From: DASSUW01 sp963835525
Lineage (GTDB): Bacteria > Actinomycetota > Thermoleophilia > Solirubrobacterales > Solirubrobacteraceae
Length of the DNA stretch: 64,000 nucleotides
Direction: 5' to 3'
Assembly: GCA_963835525.1 (NCBI GenBank)
Contig: CAWIFM010000008.1
Span: 496,001 to 560,000, forward strand
The translations under genes and the position numbers were made by a program. The notes under the pieces are model-generated. The model worked only from the letters and a program-made list of their open reading frames with translations, searched no databases and was not told the origin of the DNA. Below are positions 16,074 to 24,586 of the stretch, piece by piece. Position 1 is the stretch's first letter. The number at the start of each line of letters is the position of its first letter.

Positions 16074-18129
16074 CGACGGAGACGCTGCGTTGCGCGACGA
16101 CGGCCAGCACGTCGGACGACCGCGGGACCGACGCCGACGCACGGGCATGGATCCGCCCACGTGCGTTGCCGAGCACCCGCGCGGTCACCGAGATCGTCTT
16201 CGCGCGGTCCGGCGCCAGCCGCTTGACGGTCCAGCAGTGCCGCCCGTTCTTCACTCGCGCGCGTGCGCTCGAGCGCACGAACGCCAGCTCGGCGGGCATC
16301 CGCTCGCAGACCCGCACGCCGCGCAGGCGCGTGGCGGTCAGGTTGTCGGCCCGCAGGCGGTACGTGACCTGCTGGCCGGCGCGCACCCGCCGCTGCGGGG
16401 TCGTGAGGCTGAGCTCGACCGCGGCGGCCTTCACGCCCGGCGCCGAGCCGGCTCCGCCGCCGAGCCAGACCTCGTTGCGGTCGGCGTCGGCCGTCGCCCG
16501 GCCCTGCGACTCCCGGATCCGGCGCGCCAGCCGCGGATACCGCGTGTCGAAGTCGCGCTTGGCGACGTTCTGGCGCGGCACGCCGCTGAAGTCGACGCCG
16601 CCGTAGGAGATCGTGCGGGTGTACTCCTGGCCGCCGACCACGATCCTGCGCTCCGCCGACCACTCGCCGGTCCTGATCGAGTGCAGGTACGGGTTGTAGA
16701 CGTCAAGCGGGCCCCAGCCGGGCGGCATCGCCCAGGGATCGACGTTGCCGCTGCCGATCACCTTGCTGAGCGAGGTCGGGCGCTCGCCCTGGCGGACGCG
16801 GAACCACTCGGCCGCCACGCGCGCGAGGTAGACGCGCCGCAGCGCGGCGTACTCGGGCTTCGTGTTCACGCCCTCGATGAGCTTGGGCAGGATCGTCCGC
16901 CGCCACAGCTCCTCCTTGCGCGCCTCGGTGGCCGCGTCCTCCTGCGGGCAGCCGGGGTTGCCGCTTCCGGGGTCCGGGTGCTGCTCGGACTCGCCGAAGA
17001 CGGTGAGCGGCGCATCGAGGATGTAGAGCTCGTCACCGGTCTCCCGGACGGTGGCCTGCGCGGGCGCGATCCAGGTCCGCATCGTGATGCAGCTGTCGAG
17101 CGCGCGGTCTCCGTAGATCGCCTCGAGCTCGTCCCAGAAGGCCTTTCCGAACGCCGTGTTGGCGTTCATCCAGCCGACGCTGTCCTTCTTGAGCACCAGG
17201 TCGGCCTCGAGCAGGATCCGGCCAGCCTCGGTCCGCGCCATCTGCGGGTCCATGATCCGGTCGGGCTGGTTCGGGTTCAGGTTCACCCAGAACGACTCCG
17301 GCGGTAGCGCCAGCCAGGTGAAGAAGGCGTTCGAGGACTGCCGTGCCGTCGCGAGCCCGGCCTCCTGGTCGGACGTCCCGGGGGTGGGGTTGCCGCCGAA
17401 CGCGTAGCGCAGCCCGCGCGGCCCGCCGGTATCCGCGACGTAGCGGAGCTCGAGCGACGAGAAGTCGACCCCGCCGAATCCCGGTCGGGCGAGCCCGCGT
17501 TGCAGCGCGCCGCCTCCCTGTTCGCCCATGATCCCCTTCGTCGCCTGGAGCTGTTTCTGGAAGCCCGCGACCTCCTTCTTGAGCGTCTTAACGCTGGTGT
17601 CGCGCACTGCCTTCTCGGCGGCCTTGTCCTCGCCGCCGTACGGATACGGGTGCGTGTAGTAGACCCGCGCGTTCCTGAACTTGGTCGCCACCTGCCGCTT
17701 GCAGAAGGCGCCCGGGAGCTCGCAGGGCTCGAGCTCGGTGCAGAGCGCTTCGACCGTGTCGGGGTCGATGCCCAGCTGCTCGACGATCTTGATGAGCCGC
17801 CGCTCGGAGTGGCCCTTGGGCTCGTCCGGGATCTCGCCGCCCGGCGGGAACTTGTCGCTGGGAACCACGATCGTCCCCCGCTTGCCGTTGGGGTACTTGA
17901 AGTGGATCGACGCGACGTTCCGCGTGCCCTTCACCTCGGGGAACTGCTGCCGGAACCAGCTGACGGCGTTGCAGACGCCATCGCCCGCGTTCTCGTCCCA
18001 GAGCGGGACCTGCTCCTGTGGCAGTGGCTTCGGCTTCGGTTTCGGCTTTGCGAAGCCCGCCGAGGGGGCGAGCAGCAGCAGGGTGAGCCCGAGAATTGCC
18101 AGTACTGCCGCCGCGCCGCGCCTCGCCAT
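16033..18129 (-). CDS. Large secreted protein with deaminase-like motif and C-terminal DUF11 domain
   Basis: 698 aa. Residues 1-27 form a Sec signal, then a Lys-Pro linker (28-35). Residues 50-165 contain GHSE (His107, Glu109) and LCTELEPCELPGAFC (Cys136, Cys143), followed by ARVYYTHPYPY. This is the HxE plus PCx(n)C pattern of zinc deaminase-fold toxins, here with six residues between the cysteines. Residues 290-540 form a second conserved block of unknown function (RTWIAPAQATVRETGDELYI, LRRVYLARVAAEWFRVR). Residues 568-670 are a DUF11-like beta domain. The gene is coupled to an L,D-transpeptidase, so cell-wall attachment is possible. Domain names are by motif recognition only; the activity is unknown. 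Confidence 0.72.
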   Translation of the reverse strand: MARRGAAAVLAILGLTLLLLAPSAGFAKPKPKPKPLPQEQVPLWDENAGDGVCNAVSWFRQQFPEVKGTRNVASIHFKYPNGKRGTIVVPSDKFPPGGEIPDEPKGHSERRLIKIVEQLGIDPDTVEALCTELEPCELPGAFCKRQVATKFRNARVYYTHPYPYGGEDKAAEKAVRDTSVKTLKKEVAGFQKQLQATKGIMGEQGGGALQRGLARPGFGGVDFSSLELRYVADTGGPRGLRYAFGGNPTPGTSDQEAGLATARQSSNAFFTWLALPPESFWVNLNPNQPDRIMDPQMARTEAGRILLEADLVLKKDSVGWMNANTAFGKAFWDELEAIYGDRALDSCITMRTWIAPAQATVRETGDELYILDAPLTVFGESEQHPDPGSGNPGCPQEDAATEARKEELWRRTILPKLIEGVNTKPEYAALRRVYLARVAAEWFRVRQGERPTSLSKVIGSGNVDPWAMPPGWGPLDVYNPYLHSIRTGEWSAERRIVVGGQEYTRTISYGGVDFSGVPRQNVAKRDFDTRYPRLARRIRESQGRATADADRNEVWLGGGAGSAPGVKAAAVELSLTTPQRRVRAGQQVTYRLRADNLTATRLRGVRVCERMPAELAFVRSSARARVKNGRHCWTVKRLAPDRAKTISVTARVLGNARGRIHARASASVPRSSDVLAVVAQRSVSVDGGNADPAGGVTG

Positions 18130-18225
18130 GGGAAGTTCCTTCCTGCCGTTGCCTCTGCCACCCCCCTTGAAGGGGCGACGGCGGGAGTTCTTCCATCCCG
18201 GATTCAGGTTTGTTCTGGCGCGGAC

Positions 18226-19065
18226 TCAGGCGAGCGGATCGGCGACGGTGCGCGAGCCGGAGCCGTAGTCGCCGAACGGCTCGTCGCGGTCGCGGACGGC
18301 CGCGCGCAGGTCGGCGGCGGCGTCACGCGAGAACGCGCTCCCCTCGGGCGTGTGACGCGCGGCGCCGTCGAGCAGCGTGCCGAGCGTCTGCGTCGCGGCG
18401 AGCCCCTGCGCCTCGACCGCGCCGTTGACGAGCATCTTCATGAACTGGAGCTGGTTCGCCGGCAGCCGCGCGATCCGCTCGCACAGCGCGATCGCCGCCG
18501 CGTCGAGCTTCTCCTCGGGGTACGCGCCGGACGCGAAGCCCCACTCGGCCGCCGTCGTCCCGCTCATCGGGTCGCCGGTCAGCAGCAGCCGCTTGGCCCG
18601 CTCGAGCCCGAGCCGGTGGAACCACATCGCGGTCGTCGGCGAGCCCCAGACACGCGCCGGCGGGTAGCCGATCCGCGCATCCTGTGCGCACACGATCAGG
18701 TCCGAGCACAGCGCGAGGTCGGAGCCTCCGCCCACGCACACGCCGTGCACCTGCGCCACGACCGGCTTCGGCGACCGCCACAGCGCCATGTAGCTGTTCA
18801 CGTACCGGCTCATCACGCGGTAGTCCGCCGCCGGGTCCCACGGGTCGTCCTCCCGCATCAGCGCGCTCGCCCACTCGAGGTCGTAGCCGGCGCAGAACGC
18901 CCGCCCGGCGCCGCGCAGCCGGATCACGCGCACCGCGTCGTCGGCGAGCGCCGCCGCGAGAGCGCGGTCCAGCGCGTCGATCATCTCCGGCGTGATCGCG
19001 TTGAGCCGCTCGGGCCGGTTGAGCGTGAAGGTGACGACTGGGCCGTGGGTGTCGACGAGAAGCAT
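18226..19065 (-). CDS. Enoyl-CoA hydratase/isomerase (crotonase) family protein
   Basis: 279 aa. LNRPERLNAITPEMIDAL, the oxyanion-hole loop AFCAGYDLEWAS and HGVCVGGGSDLALCSDLIV define the crotonase fold. At the two positions that hold catalytic Glu in classical hydratases, this protein has Asp116 (GGGSD) and Pro136 (GYPPARVWG). Ordinary hydration of enoyl-CoA is therefore uncertain, and isomerase, hydrolase or another crotonase chemistry is possible. ATG 19065 was chosen over upstream codons. The gene diverges from the beta-hydroxyacid dehydrogenase across 19 bp. Confidence 0.85.
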   Translation of the reverse strand: MLLVDTHGPVVTFTLNRPERLNAITPEMIDALDRALAAALADDAVRVIRLRGAGRAFCAGYDLEWASALMREDDPWDPAADYRVMSRYVNSYMALWRSPKPVVAQVHGVCVGGGSDLALCSDLIVCAQDARIGYPPARVWGSPTTAMWFHRLGLERAKRLLLTGDPMSGTTAAEWGFASGAYPEEKLDAAAIALCERIARLPANQLQFMKMLVNGAVEAQGLAATQTLGTLLDGAARHTPEGSAFSRDAAADLRAAVRDRDEPFGDYGSGSRTVADPLA

Positions 19066-19084
19066 CGCTGGATATTGTCGCCGG

Positions 19085-19966
19085 ATGCTCAGGGGGATCG
19101 AGAGCGTCGGGTTCGCCGGGCTCGGCGCGATGGGGGCGGGCATCGCGCAGCGGCTGCTCGACGCCGGCTACGACGTGGTCGGCTGGAACCGCACCAAGGC
19201 CAGGGCGGAGCCGCTGCTCGAGGCGGGCATGGGCTGGGCGGAGTCGCCGCGCGAGCTGGCCGCCGGGGTCGACGTGCTGTTCACGATGCTCACCAACACG
19301 GCGGCGGTCGAGGAGATCGCCGAGCCCGTGCTCGCCGGACTGCGCCCCGGCACGGTGTGGGCCGACATCAGCACGATCGCGCCCGACGCCAGCGTCGCGC
19401 TCGCCGAGCGCGTCGCCGCGACCGGCGCGACGTTCCTCGACTGCCCGGTCTCGGGCAGTCCGGCCACGCTCGCCGCCGGCCAGATGTCGGTGATGGTGGG
19501 CGGCGACCGGGCGGCCTTCGACCACATCGCCGCCGTGCTGGGGGCGATCGGCCCGAAGGTCACCTACATCGGTCCCAACGGCCAGGCGATCCTCACCAAG
19601 GTCGCCATCAACCTCGCGCTCGTCGTGTCGGTCACGGCCTTCGCGGAGGCCGTCGCGCTCGTCGAGAAGGCGGGGGTCGACCGCGCCGCCGTCGTCGACG
19701 CGGCGCTCAAGAGCGTGATCGCCTCGCCGGTCCTCGGCTACCGGGCGCCGCTGCTGGTCGACGACACCGACGTCTACGCCGATGTCGAGCTCCAGCAGAA
19801 GGACCTGGTGCTCGCGCAGGAGCTCGCCCGCCGGCTCGGCATGGCGGTGCCGACGTGCGCGGCGACGAGCGAGATGCTGAACGCCGCTCGCAGCTCGGAG
19901 CGCGCCGACCGCGACTTCCTGGTCAGCGTGCACGAGGCCTACCGCCGCATCGGAGGCATGCGATGA
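19085..19966 (+). CDS. NAD(P)-dependent beta-hydroxyacid dehydrogenase (3-hydroxyisobutyrate dehydrogenase family)
   Basis: 293 aa. The N-terminal Rossmann motif VGFAGLGAMGAGIAQRLL, the substrate loop DCPVSGSPATLAAGQMSVMV and the LTKVAINLALVV helix with its conserved Lys are standard for the HIBADH/tartronate semialdehyde reductase/GLYR family. The substrate cannot be fixed from sequence. It overlaps the cupin-hydratase fusion by ATGA, implying that the product of one is the substrate of the other or that they share a pathway. Confidence 0.87.
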   Translation: MLRGIESVGFAGLGAMGAGIAQRLLDAGYDVVGWNRTKARAEPLLEAGMGWAESPRELAAGVDVLFTMLTNTAAVEEIAEPVLAGLRPGTVWADISTIAPDASVALAERVAATGATFLDCPVSGSPATLAAGQMSVMVGGDRAAFDHIAAVLGAIGPKVTYIGPNGQAILTKVAINLALVVSVTAFAEAVALVEKAGVDRAAVVDAALKSVIASPVLGYRAPLLVDDTDVYADVELQQKDLVLAQELARRLGMAVPTCAATSEMLNAARSSERADRDFLVSVHEAYRRIGGMR

Positions 19967-21015
19967 AGCCGTTCCGGACCCGGATCGAGGACGTCCCGCT
20001 CGAGCAGGGCCTGCGCGAGGACGAGGGCTGGATCGACATGCAGGTCCAGTTCCTGATCGGCGAGCACAACGCCGGCGCTCGCGATCTCGTGGTCGGCCGC
20101 ACGGTTCTCACGCCGGGCGCGCGGCACGAGCGCCACCTGCACCCGAACTGCGACGAGTTCCTCGTGGTGCTCAGCGGCCACGGCGAGATCTACACGAACA
20201 CCGGGCGCGAGCCGTCGAAGGCGGGCGACGTCATCTACACGCCGCGCGACAACTGGCACGGGTTCGACAACACCTCGGACGAGGACGTCCTGCTCTTCTG
20301 GGGCTGGAGCGGCGCCGGCTCGCTGGAGGCGGCGGGCTACGCGATCGACGACCGCATCCCGGCCGGCATGCGCGAGCAGCTCGCGCGGCGCGACGAGCGC
20401 GGCGAGCGCCAGATCGGCTGGAAGGTCGGCTTCGGCGCGCCGGGCGCGATGGAGATGCTGAAGATCGACCGCCCGCTCGTGGGCTTCCTGACGGAGGCCG
20501 GGCTGGTCGCCGACGGCGCGGATGTGCCGGTCGGCTCCTGGACCAAGCCGATGCTGGAGGCCGAGATCGCCGTCCACCTTGCCCGCGACGTGCCCGGCGG
20601 GGCCTCGTGGGAGGAGGTCCGCGACGCGATCGGCGGCCTGTCGGCGGCGATCGAGCTCGCCGACCTCGACCCGCCGCCTGAGGACGTCCAGGCGATCCTG
20701 GCCGGCAACATCTTCCACCGCCACGTCGTGCTCGGCCCCGTCGACCGCGGCCGCTCGACCGGCGAGGGGATCGGCGCCCGTGTCGTGGTCGACGGCGAGG
20801 AGGCCGCCGCCACCGACGACCCCGCCGCGCTCACCGGCGAGCTCGTCGAGGTCGTGCGCCTGACCGCCGAGACGCTCGCCGGCTGCGGCGAGCGGCTGCG
20901 CGGGGGGGAGGTCGTGATCACCGGCTCGGCGCTGCCGCCGCACCCGGTCGCGCCGGGACAGAGCATCGAGGTCGAGCTGCCGCCGCTCGGCGCACTGTCG
21001 CTGCGCTTGACCTAG
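19963..21015 (+). CDS. Cupin fused to 2-keto-4-pentenoate hydratase/FAH-family enzyme
   Basis: 350 aa with two enzyme-like parts. Residues 30-115 are a cupin with metal ligands His55, His58 or His60 and Glu65, and a late His99 in DNWHGFDN. Residues 148-350 match the 2-keto-4-pentenoate hydratase (MhpD)/fumarylacetoacetate hydrolase group: IGWKVGFGAPGAMEMLKI, KPMLEAEIAVHL with the metal-binding Glu pair (199, 201), and a C-terminal HPVAPGQSIEVELPPLG. I see no frameshift or linker break. Hydration or cleavage of a keto-acid is expected. The cupin may isomerise or stabilise the same substrate (inference). Confidence 0.82.
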   Translation: MKPFRTRIEDVPLEQGLREDEGWIDMQVQFLIGEHNAGARDLVVGRTVLTPGARHERHLHPNCDEFLVVLSGHGEIYTNTGREPSKAGDVIYTPRDNWHGFDNTSDEDVLLFWGWSGAGSLEAAGYAIDDRIPAGMREQLARRDERGERQIGWKVGFGAPGAMEMLKIDRPLVGFLTEAGLVADGADVPVGSWTKPMLEAEIAVHLARDVPGGASWEEVRDAIGGLSAAIELADLDPPPEDVQAILAGNIFHRHVVLGPVDRGRSTGEGIGARVVVDGEEAAATDDPAALTGELVEVVRLTAETLAGCGERLRGGEVVITGSALPPHPVAPGQSIEVELPPLGALSLRLT

Positions 21016-21950
21016 TCGTAGCCGCACTCCGGCGCGTCATCCAGCCGCAGCCCGGTCGAGGTCCAGCCGCGCGGCCACTTCGTGCCGGCCGTCTTGGCGC
21101 CGCGGAGATTCACGTCCGTCAGCGTCGCTCCCGTGAAGTCGACGTCGATCAGATTCGCACCCGAGAAGTCGACATGGCGACCGCGCGTCTGGACGAAGCC
21201 GGCCGAGGCCGCGTCCTCCTGGCGCTTCCCTCCGGCGCTGATGCGCGCGAACCGTGCGTCGCTCAGGCACGCGAAGCGGAACGAGGCGCCCCGCACGTAG
21301 GCGTCCGTGAAGTTCGCGCCGCGCAGATCGGCCTCGTCGAACTCGGCGCCGACGAGGTTCATCGCTCGGAAGTCCGCGCCGCGCAGGTCGGCGGCCCGGA
21401 AACTCGCCGTCGTCATCTCGAACCGGCCGCGCGCGTTCGGGCCGCTCGAGCGCGGGAGCAGGCCCGTCATGACGATCCCGCGGAGGTCGGCGCCGGCGAG
21501 CGGGATCTGCGGTCCGCGCGTGGGGAACGGCACGAGGCCGTCCGCCGTCTTGGTCCAGACACTGGTCTGGTTGATGAGACCCGCCTCGAGCAGGAAGCGG
21601 ACGACGAGCGTCTTGCGCTCCCCGTCGAGCCGCCGCAGCGTCGTGAGGGTGAGCGTGCGCGCGAGCGTCCTCACCTCGCGGTCCGCGCCACGTGAGGCCA
21701 GCCCTTCGTGCGTGATCAGGTCGGAGACCTGCTGCAGGTAGCCGCGCAACGTGTCCTCACGCGCGCCGTCCTCGGCGGCCAGACGCTCCTGCGCGGCCTG
21801 GCGCGCGTCCTGCGCGCGATCACGGTCGGCCTGGGCGGCGTTCAGCGCGAACGCGGCAAGGGCCAGCACCAGCGGCACGATCAGCAGCTGGAGCCAGTCC
21901 CACAGGGTCTTGCCGGCGAACCCCGTCCGTTGCCAGACGGTCCCGAGCAT
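21012..21950 (-). CDS. Membrane-anchored pentapeptide-repeat protein
   Basis: 312 aa. One membrane segment near the N-terminus (LLIVPLVLALAAFALNAA, about residues 22-39) is followed by a charged, probably coiled-coil stretch to about residue 70. The C-terminal half carries A(D/N)LxG-type pentapeptide repeats: GADLRGIVMTGL, AADLRGADFRAMNLVGAEF, EADLRGANF and SGANLIDVDFTGATL. These form a right-handed quadrilateral beta-helix. Biochemical function is unknown. Its end meets the cupin-hydratase stop with a 4-bp overlap, and it is unlikely to belong to the adjacent iol operon. Confidence 0.82.
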   Translation of the reverse strand: MLGTVWQRTGFAGKTLWDWLQLLIVPLVLALAAFALNAAQADRDRAQDARQAAQERLAAEDGAREDTLRGYLQQVSDLITHEGLASRGADREVRTLARTLTLTTLRRLDGERKTLVVRFLLEAGLINQTSVWTKTADGLVPFPTRGPQIPLAGADLRGIVMTGLLPRSSGPNARGRFEMTTASFRAADLRGADFRAMNLVGAEFDEADLRGANFTDAYVRGASFRFACLSDARFARISAGGKRQEDAASAGFVQTRGRHVDFSGANLIDVDFTGATLTDVNLRGAKTAGTKWPRGWTSTGLRLDDAPECGYD

Positions 21951-21968
21951 CTGCCCATCCTCGCCGGT

Positions 21969-22715
21969 TCAAGGCGTCAGCGTCCACTCGTGATCCGGGT
22001 CGTTGGCCACCGCCCACGCGCGCACCGGGCCCGCCATCACGTTGAGGTAGTAGAGGGCGTAGCCGGGTGGGGCGGAAACGGTGTGGTAGCCGCGCGGCAC
22101 CAGCACCGTGTCGCCGTCGCGCACGACCAGCGTCTCGTCGAGCGACCCGTCGCCGGTGTAGACACGCTGCAGAGCGAAGCCCTGGGGCGGGCTGACGCGG
22201 TGGTAGTAGGTCTCCTCGAGGAAGGATTCCTCGGGCATGGCGTCGCGGTCGTGCTTGTGCGGCGGGTAGCTCGACCAGTGGCCGGCCGGGGTGAGCACCT
22301 CGCAGACGAGCAGCGAGTCGGCCTGCTCGTCGCCCATGAGGATGGGGAGGATGGTTCGCTCGTGGTTGCCGTGGCCCCGGGTCTCGGGCACGACGCGGTC
22401 GCCGGGCAGCACGCGGGCCGGCGCGCCCGCCGGCGCCGGCGCGCTGCAGAGGGCGACCTCGGCGCCGCCGTCGAGCACGTAGCGCGTGCCGGGCGGGAGG
22501 TAGGCCGCGTCGGGCGGGCCGGAGAACGGGTCCGGGCGGCCGTCGAGCGTCCAGGAGCCGTGCTCGGACTCGATCGTGCAGCTCCCCGAGAGCACGACGA
22601 TGCAGAGCTCGCGCGCGCCGGTGGAACCCTCGAACGAGGCGGTGGCGACCTCGAAGCCGACGTAGGTCCAGCCGGCCGACTCGGGCGTCACCGGCCCGCG
22701 CACCACCAGGCTCAT
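21969..22715 (-). CDS. iolB: 5-deoxy-glucuronate isomerase IolB
   Basis: 248 aa, the last gene of the inositol operon. Double cupin-like fold with SYPPHKHD near residue 165 and ESFLEETYYHRVSPPQGFALQ, both characteristic of IolB. TVLVPRGYHTVSAPPGYALYYLNVMAG near the end is also typical. IolB converts 5-deoxy-D-glucuronate to 5-dehydro-2-deoxy-D-gluconate, the substrate of IolC. ATG 22715 overlaps the iolD stop as ATGA. Confidence 0.93.
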   Translation of the reverse strand: MSLVVRGPVTPESAGWTYVGFEVATASFEGSTGARELCIVVLSGSCTIESEHGSWTLDGRPDPFSGPPDAAYLPPGTRYVLDGGAEVALCSAPAPAGAPARVLPGDRVVPETRGHGNHERTILPILMGDEQADSLLVCEVLTPAGHWSSYPPHKHDRDAMPEESFLEETYYHRVSPPQGFALQRVYTGDGSLDETLVVRDGDTVLVPRGYHTVSAPPGYALYYLNVMAGPVRAWAVANDPDHEWTLTP

Positions 22716-24586
22716 GGCGCCTCCACGTGCCGGCGCTGGGCCTGCCGGGCGCGCTCGTACTCTGCGCGCGCCGCGCGCACCGACTCGTCGGACGCCACCT
22801 CGGCCACCGGCACGTCCCACCAGCTCTCGTAGCTGGGCACGCCCTCGTAGCGGTCGACCTCGACGTGCACGACCACCGGTCCCGAAGCCTCGCGCGCGGC
22901 CTCCAGGCCCGAGCGCACCTCGTCGATCGTGCGCGCCCGGATCACGCGGGCGCCGAGCGATTCGGCGTTGGTCGCCAGGTCGATCGGCAGCGGCTCGGCA
23001 GGCCGGTCGTCGGTCGGCACCGAGCCGTTCGCGCGCGAGTGGTAGAGGGTGCCGAAGCCGCCCGAGCCGACCGACCGCGACAGCGCGCCGATCGACGCGT
23101 AGCCGTGGTTCTGCACCAGCACGATCACGAGCTTGATCCCCTCGGCCACCGCGGTCGGGAGCTCGCCCGGCAGCATCAGGTACGAGCCGTCGCCGATCAT
23201 CACGAACACCTCGCGCTCGGGCGCGGCGAGCTTGACGCCCATCCCGCCCGGGATCTCGTAGCCCATGCACGAGTAGCCGTACTCGACGTGGTAGCCCTTC
23301 GGGTCGCGCGCCCGCCACAGCTTGTGGAGGTCGCCCGGCATCGAGCCGGCCGCGCACACCACCACGCCGGTCTCGCCGGCGGCGTCGTTGACCGCGCCGA
23401 TCACCTCGGCCTGGCTCGGCAGCGGCTCGTGGCCCGCCGTCACGAGCCGCGACACCTCGGCCGCCCACGCCTCGGCCTCCTCGGCCGCCCGCGCCGACCA
23501 CGCCGGATCCACGCGGTGGTCGGCCAGCGCGTCCTGCAGCTCCTCCAAGGCGAGCCGCGCATCGGCCTCCACGGCCAGGCCGCTCTGCTTGGCCGCGTCG
23601 AAGGCCGCCACGTTGACGTTCACGAACCGCACGTCCGGGTCCTGGAACGCGGACTGCGAGGCGGTCGTGAAGTCGCTCCAGCGCGTGCCGACGCCGATCA
23701 CCAGGTCGGCCTCGCGCGCCAGCCGGTTGGCCGCCGCCGTGCCCGTCGCCCCGATCGCGCCGAGCGATGACGGATGCTCGGAGCGCAGCGCCCCGCGCCC
23801 GGCCTGCGTCTCGCCGACGGGGATGCCGGTCGCGTCGGCGAACGCCGCCAGGGCGTCCGTCGCCTCGGCGTAGATCACGCCCCCGCCCGCCACGATCAGC
23901 GGCCGCCGCGCGGCCCGCACCAGCTCCGCCGCCCGCGCCAGCGCCTCGGGCGCCGGCGGCCGGCGGAACACGGTCCACACGCGCGGCTCGAGGAACGCCT
24001 CAGGCACCTCGACCGCCTCGGTCTGCACGTCCTCCGGCAGCGCCAGCGTCACCGCGCCGGTCTCGGCCGGGTCGGTCAGCACCCGCATCGTCTCGAGCGC
24101 CGCGGACACCACCTGCTCGGGCCGCGAGATGCGATCGAAGTAGCGCGACACCGGCCGGAAGCAGTCGTTGACCGAGATCGTCGCGTCGTGTGGCGCCTCG
24201 AGCTGCTGCAACACCGGGTGGGGGGCACGCGTGGCGAACGTGTCGCCCGGCAGCAGCAGCACCGGCAGCCGGTTGATGGTGGCGAGCGCCGCGCCGGTGA
24301 CCATGTTGGTCGCGCCCGGCCCGACCGACGTCGTGCACGCGTAGGCGCCGAGCCGGTTGCGCTGGCGCGCGTAGCCGGCGGCGAGGTGCACCATCGCCTG
24401 CTCGTTGCGCGCCTGGTGGTACGGCAGCAGGTCCTGGTGCTGGTGCAGCGCCTGGCCGAGCCCGGCCAGGTTGCCGTGCCCGAAGATGCCGAAGCAGCCG
24501 GCGAAGAAGCGGCGGCGCTCGCCGTCGCGCTCGATCTCCTGCGCGGCGAGGAAGCGCACCAGCGCCTGGGCGACGGTCAGCCTCAT
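22712..24586 (-). CDS. iolD: 3D-(3,5/4)-trihydroxycyclohexane-1,2-dione hydrolase IolD
   Basis: 624 aa thiamine-diphosphate enzyme. The N-terminal MRLTVAQALVRFLAAQ, the activating Glu in YHQARNEQAMVHLAAGYA, the TTSVGPGATNMVTGAALA loop and the C-terminal ThDP/Mg motif around IGDGSYLMLPGELPTAV identify IolD rather than acetolactate synthase. SYESWWDVPVAEV near the end is IolD-specific. It opens the inositol-derived ring to 5-deoxy-glucuronate. GGAGGTG precedes ATG 24586, which also overlaps the iolC stop. Confidence 0.95.
   Translation of the reverse strand: MRLTVAQALVRFLAAQEIERDGERRRFFAGCFGIFGHGNLAGLGQALHQHQDLLPYHQARNEQAMVHLAAGYARQRNRLGAYACTTSVGPGATNMVTGAALATINRLPVLLLPGDTFATRAPHPVLQQLEAPHDATISVNDCFRPVSRYFDRISRPEQVVSAALETMRVLTDPAETGAVTLALPEDVQTEAVEVPEAFLEPRVWTVFRRPPAPEALARAAELVRAARRPLIVAGGGVIYAEATDALAAFADATGIPVGETQAGRGALRSEHPSSLGAIGATGTAAANRLAREADLVIGVGTRWSDFTTASQSAFQDPDVRFVNVNVAAFDAAKQSGLAVEADARLALEELQDALADHRVDPAWSARAAEEAEAWAAEVSRLVTAGHEPLPSQAEVIGAVNDAAGETGVVVCAAGSMPGDLHKLWRARDPKGYHVEYGYSCMGYEIPGGMGVKLAAPEREVFVMIGDGSYLMLPGELPTAVAEGIKLVIVLVQNHGYASIGALSRSVGSGGFGTLYHSRANGSVPTDDRPAEPLPIDLATNAESLGARVIRARTIDEVRSGLEAAREASGPVVVHVEVDRYEGVPSYESWWDVPVAEVASDESVRAARAEYERARQAQRRHVEAP

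Noticed and set aside
17500..19960. Long plus-strand frame leading into the cupin-hydratase gene
   Set aside because: It crosses two minus-strand genes and the dehydrogenase in the wrong frame. Only the part from 19963 shows conserved domains.
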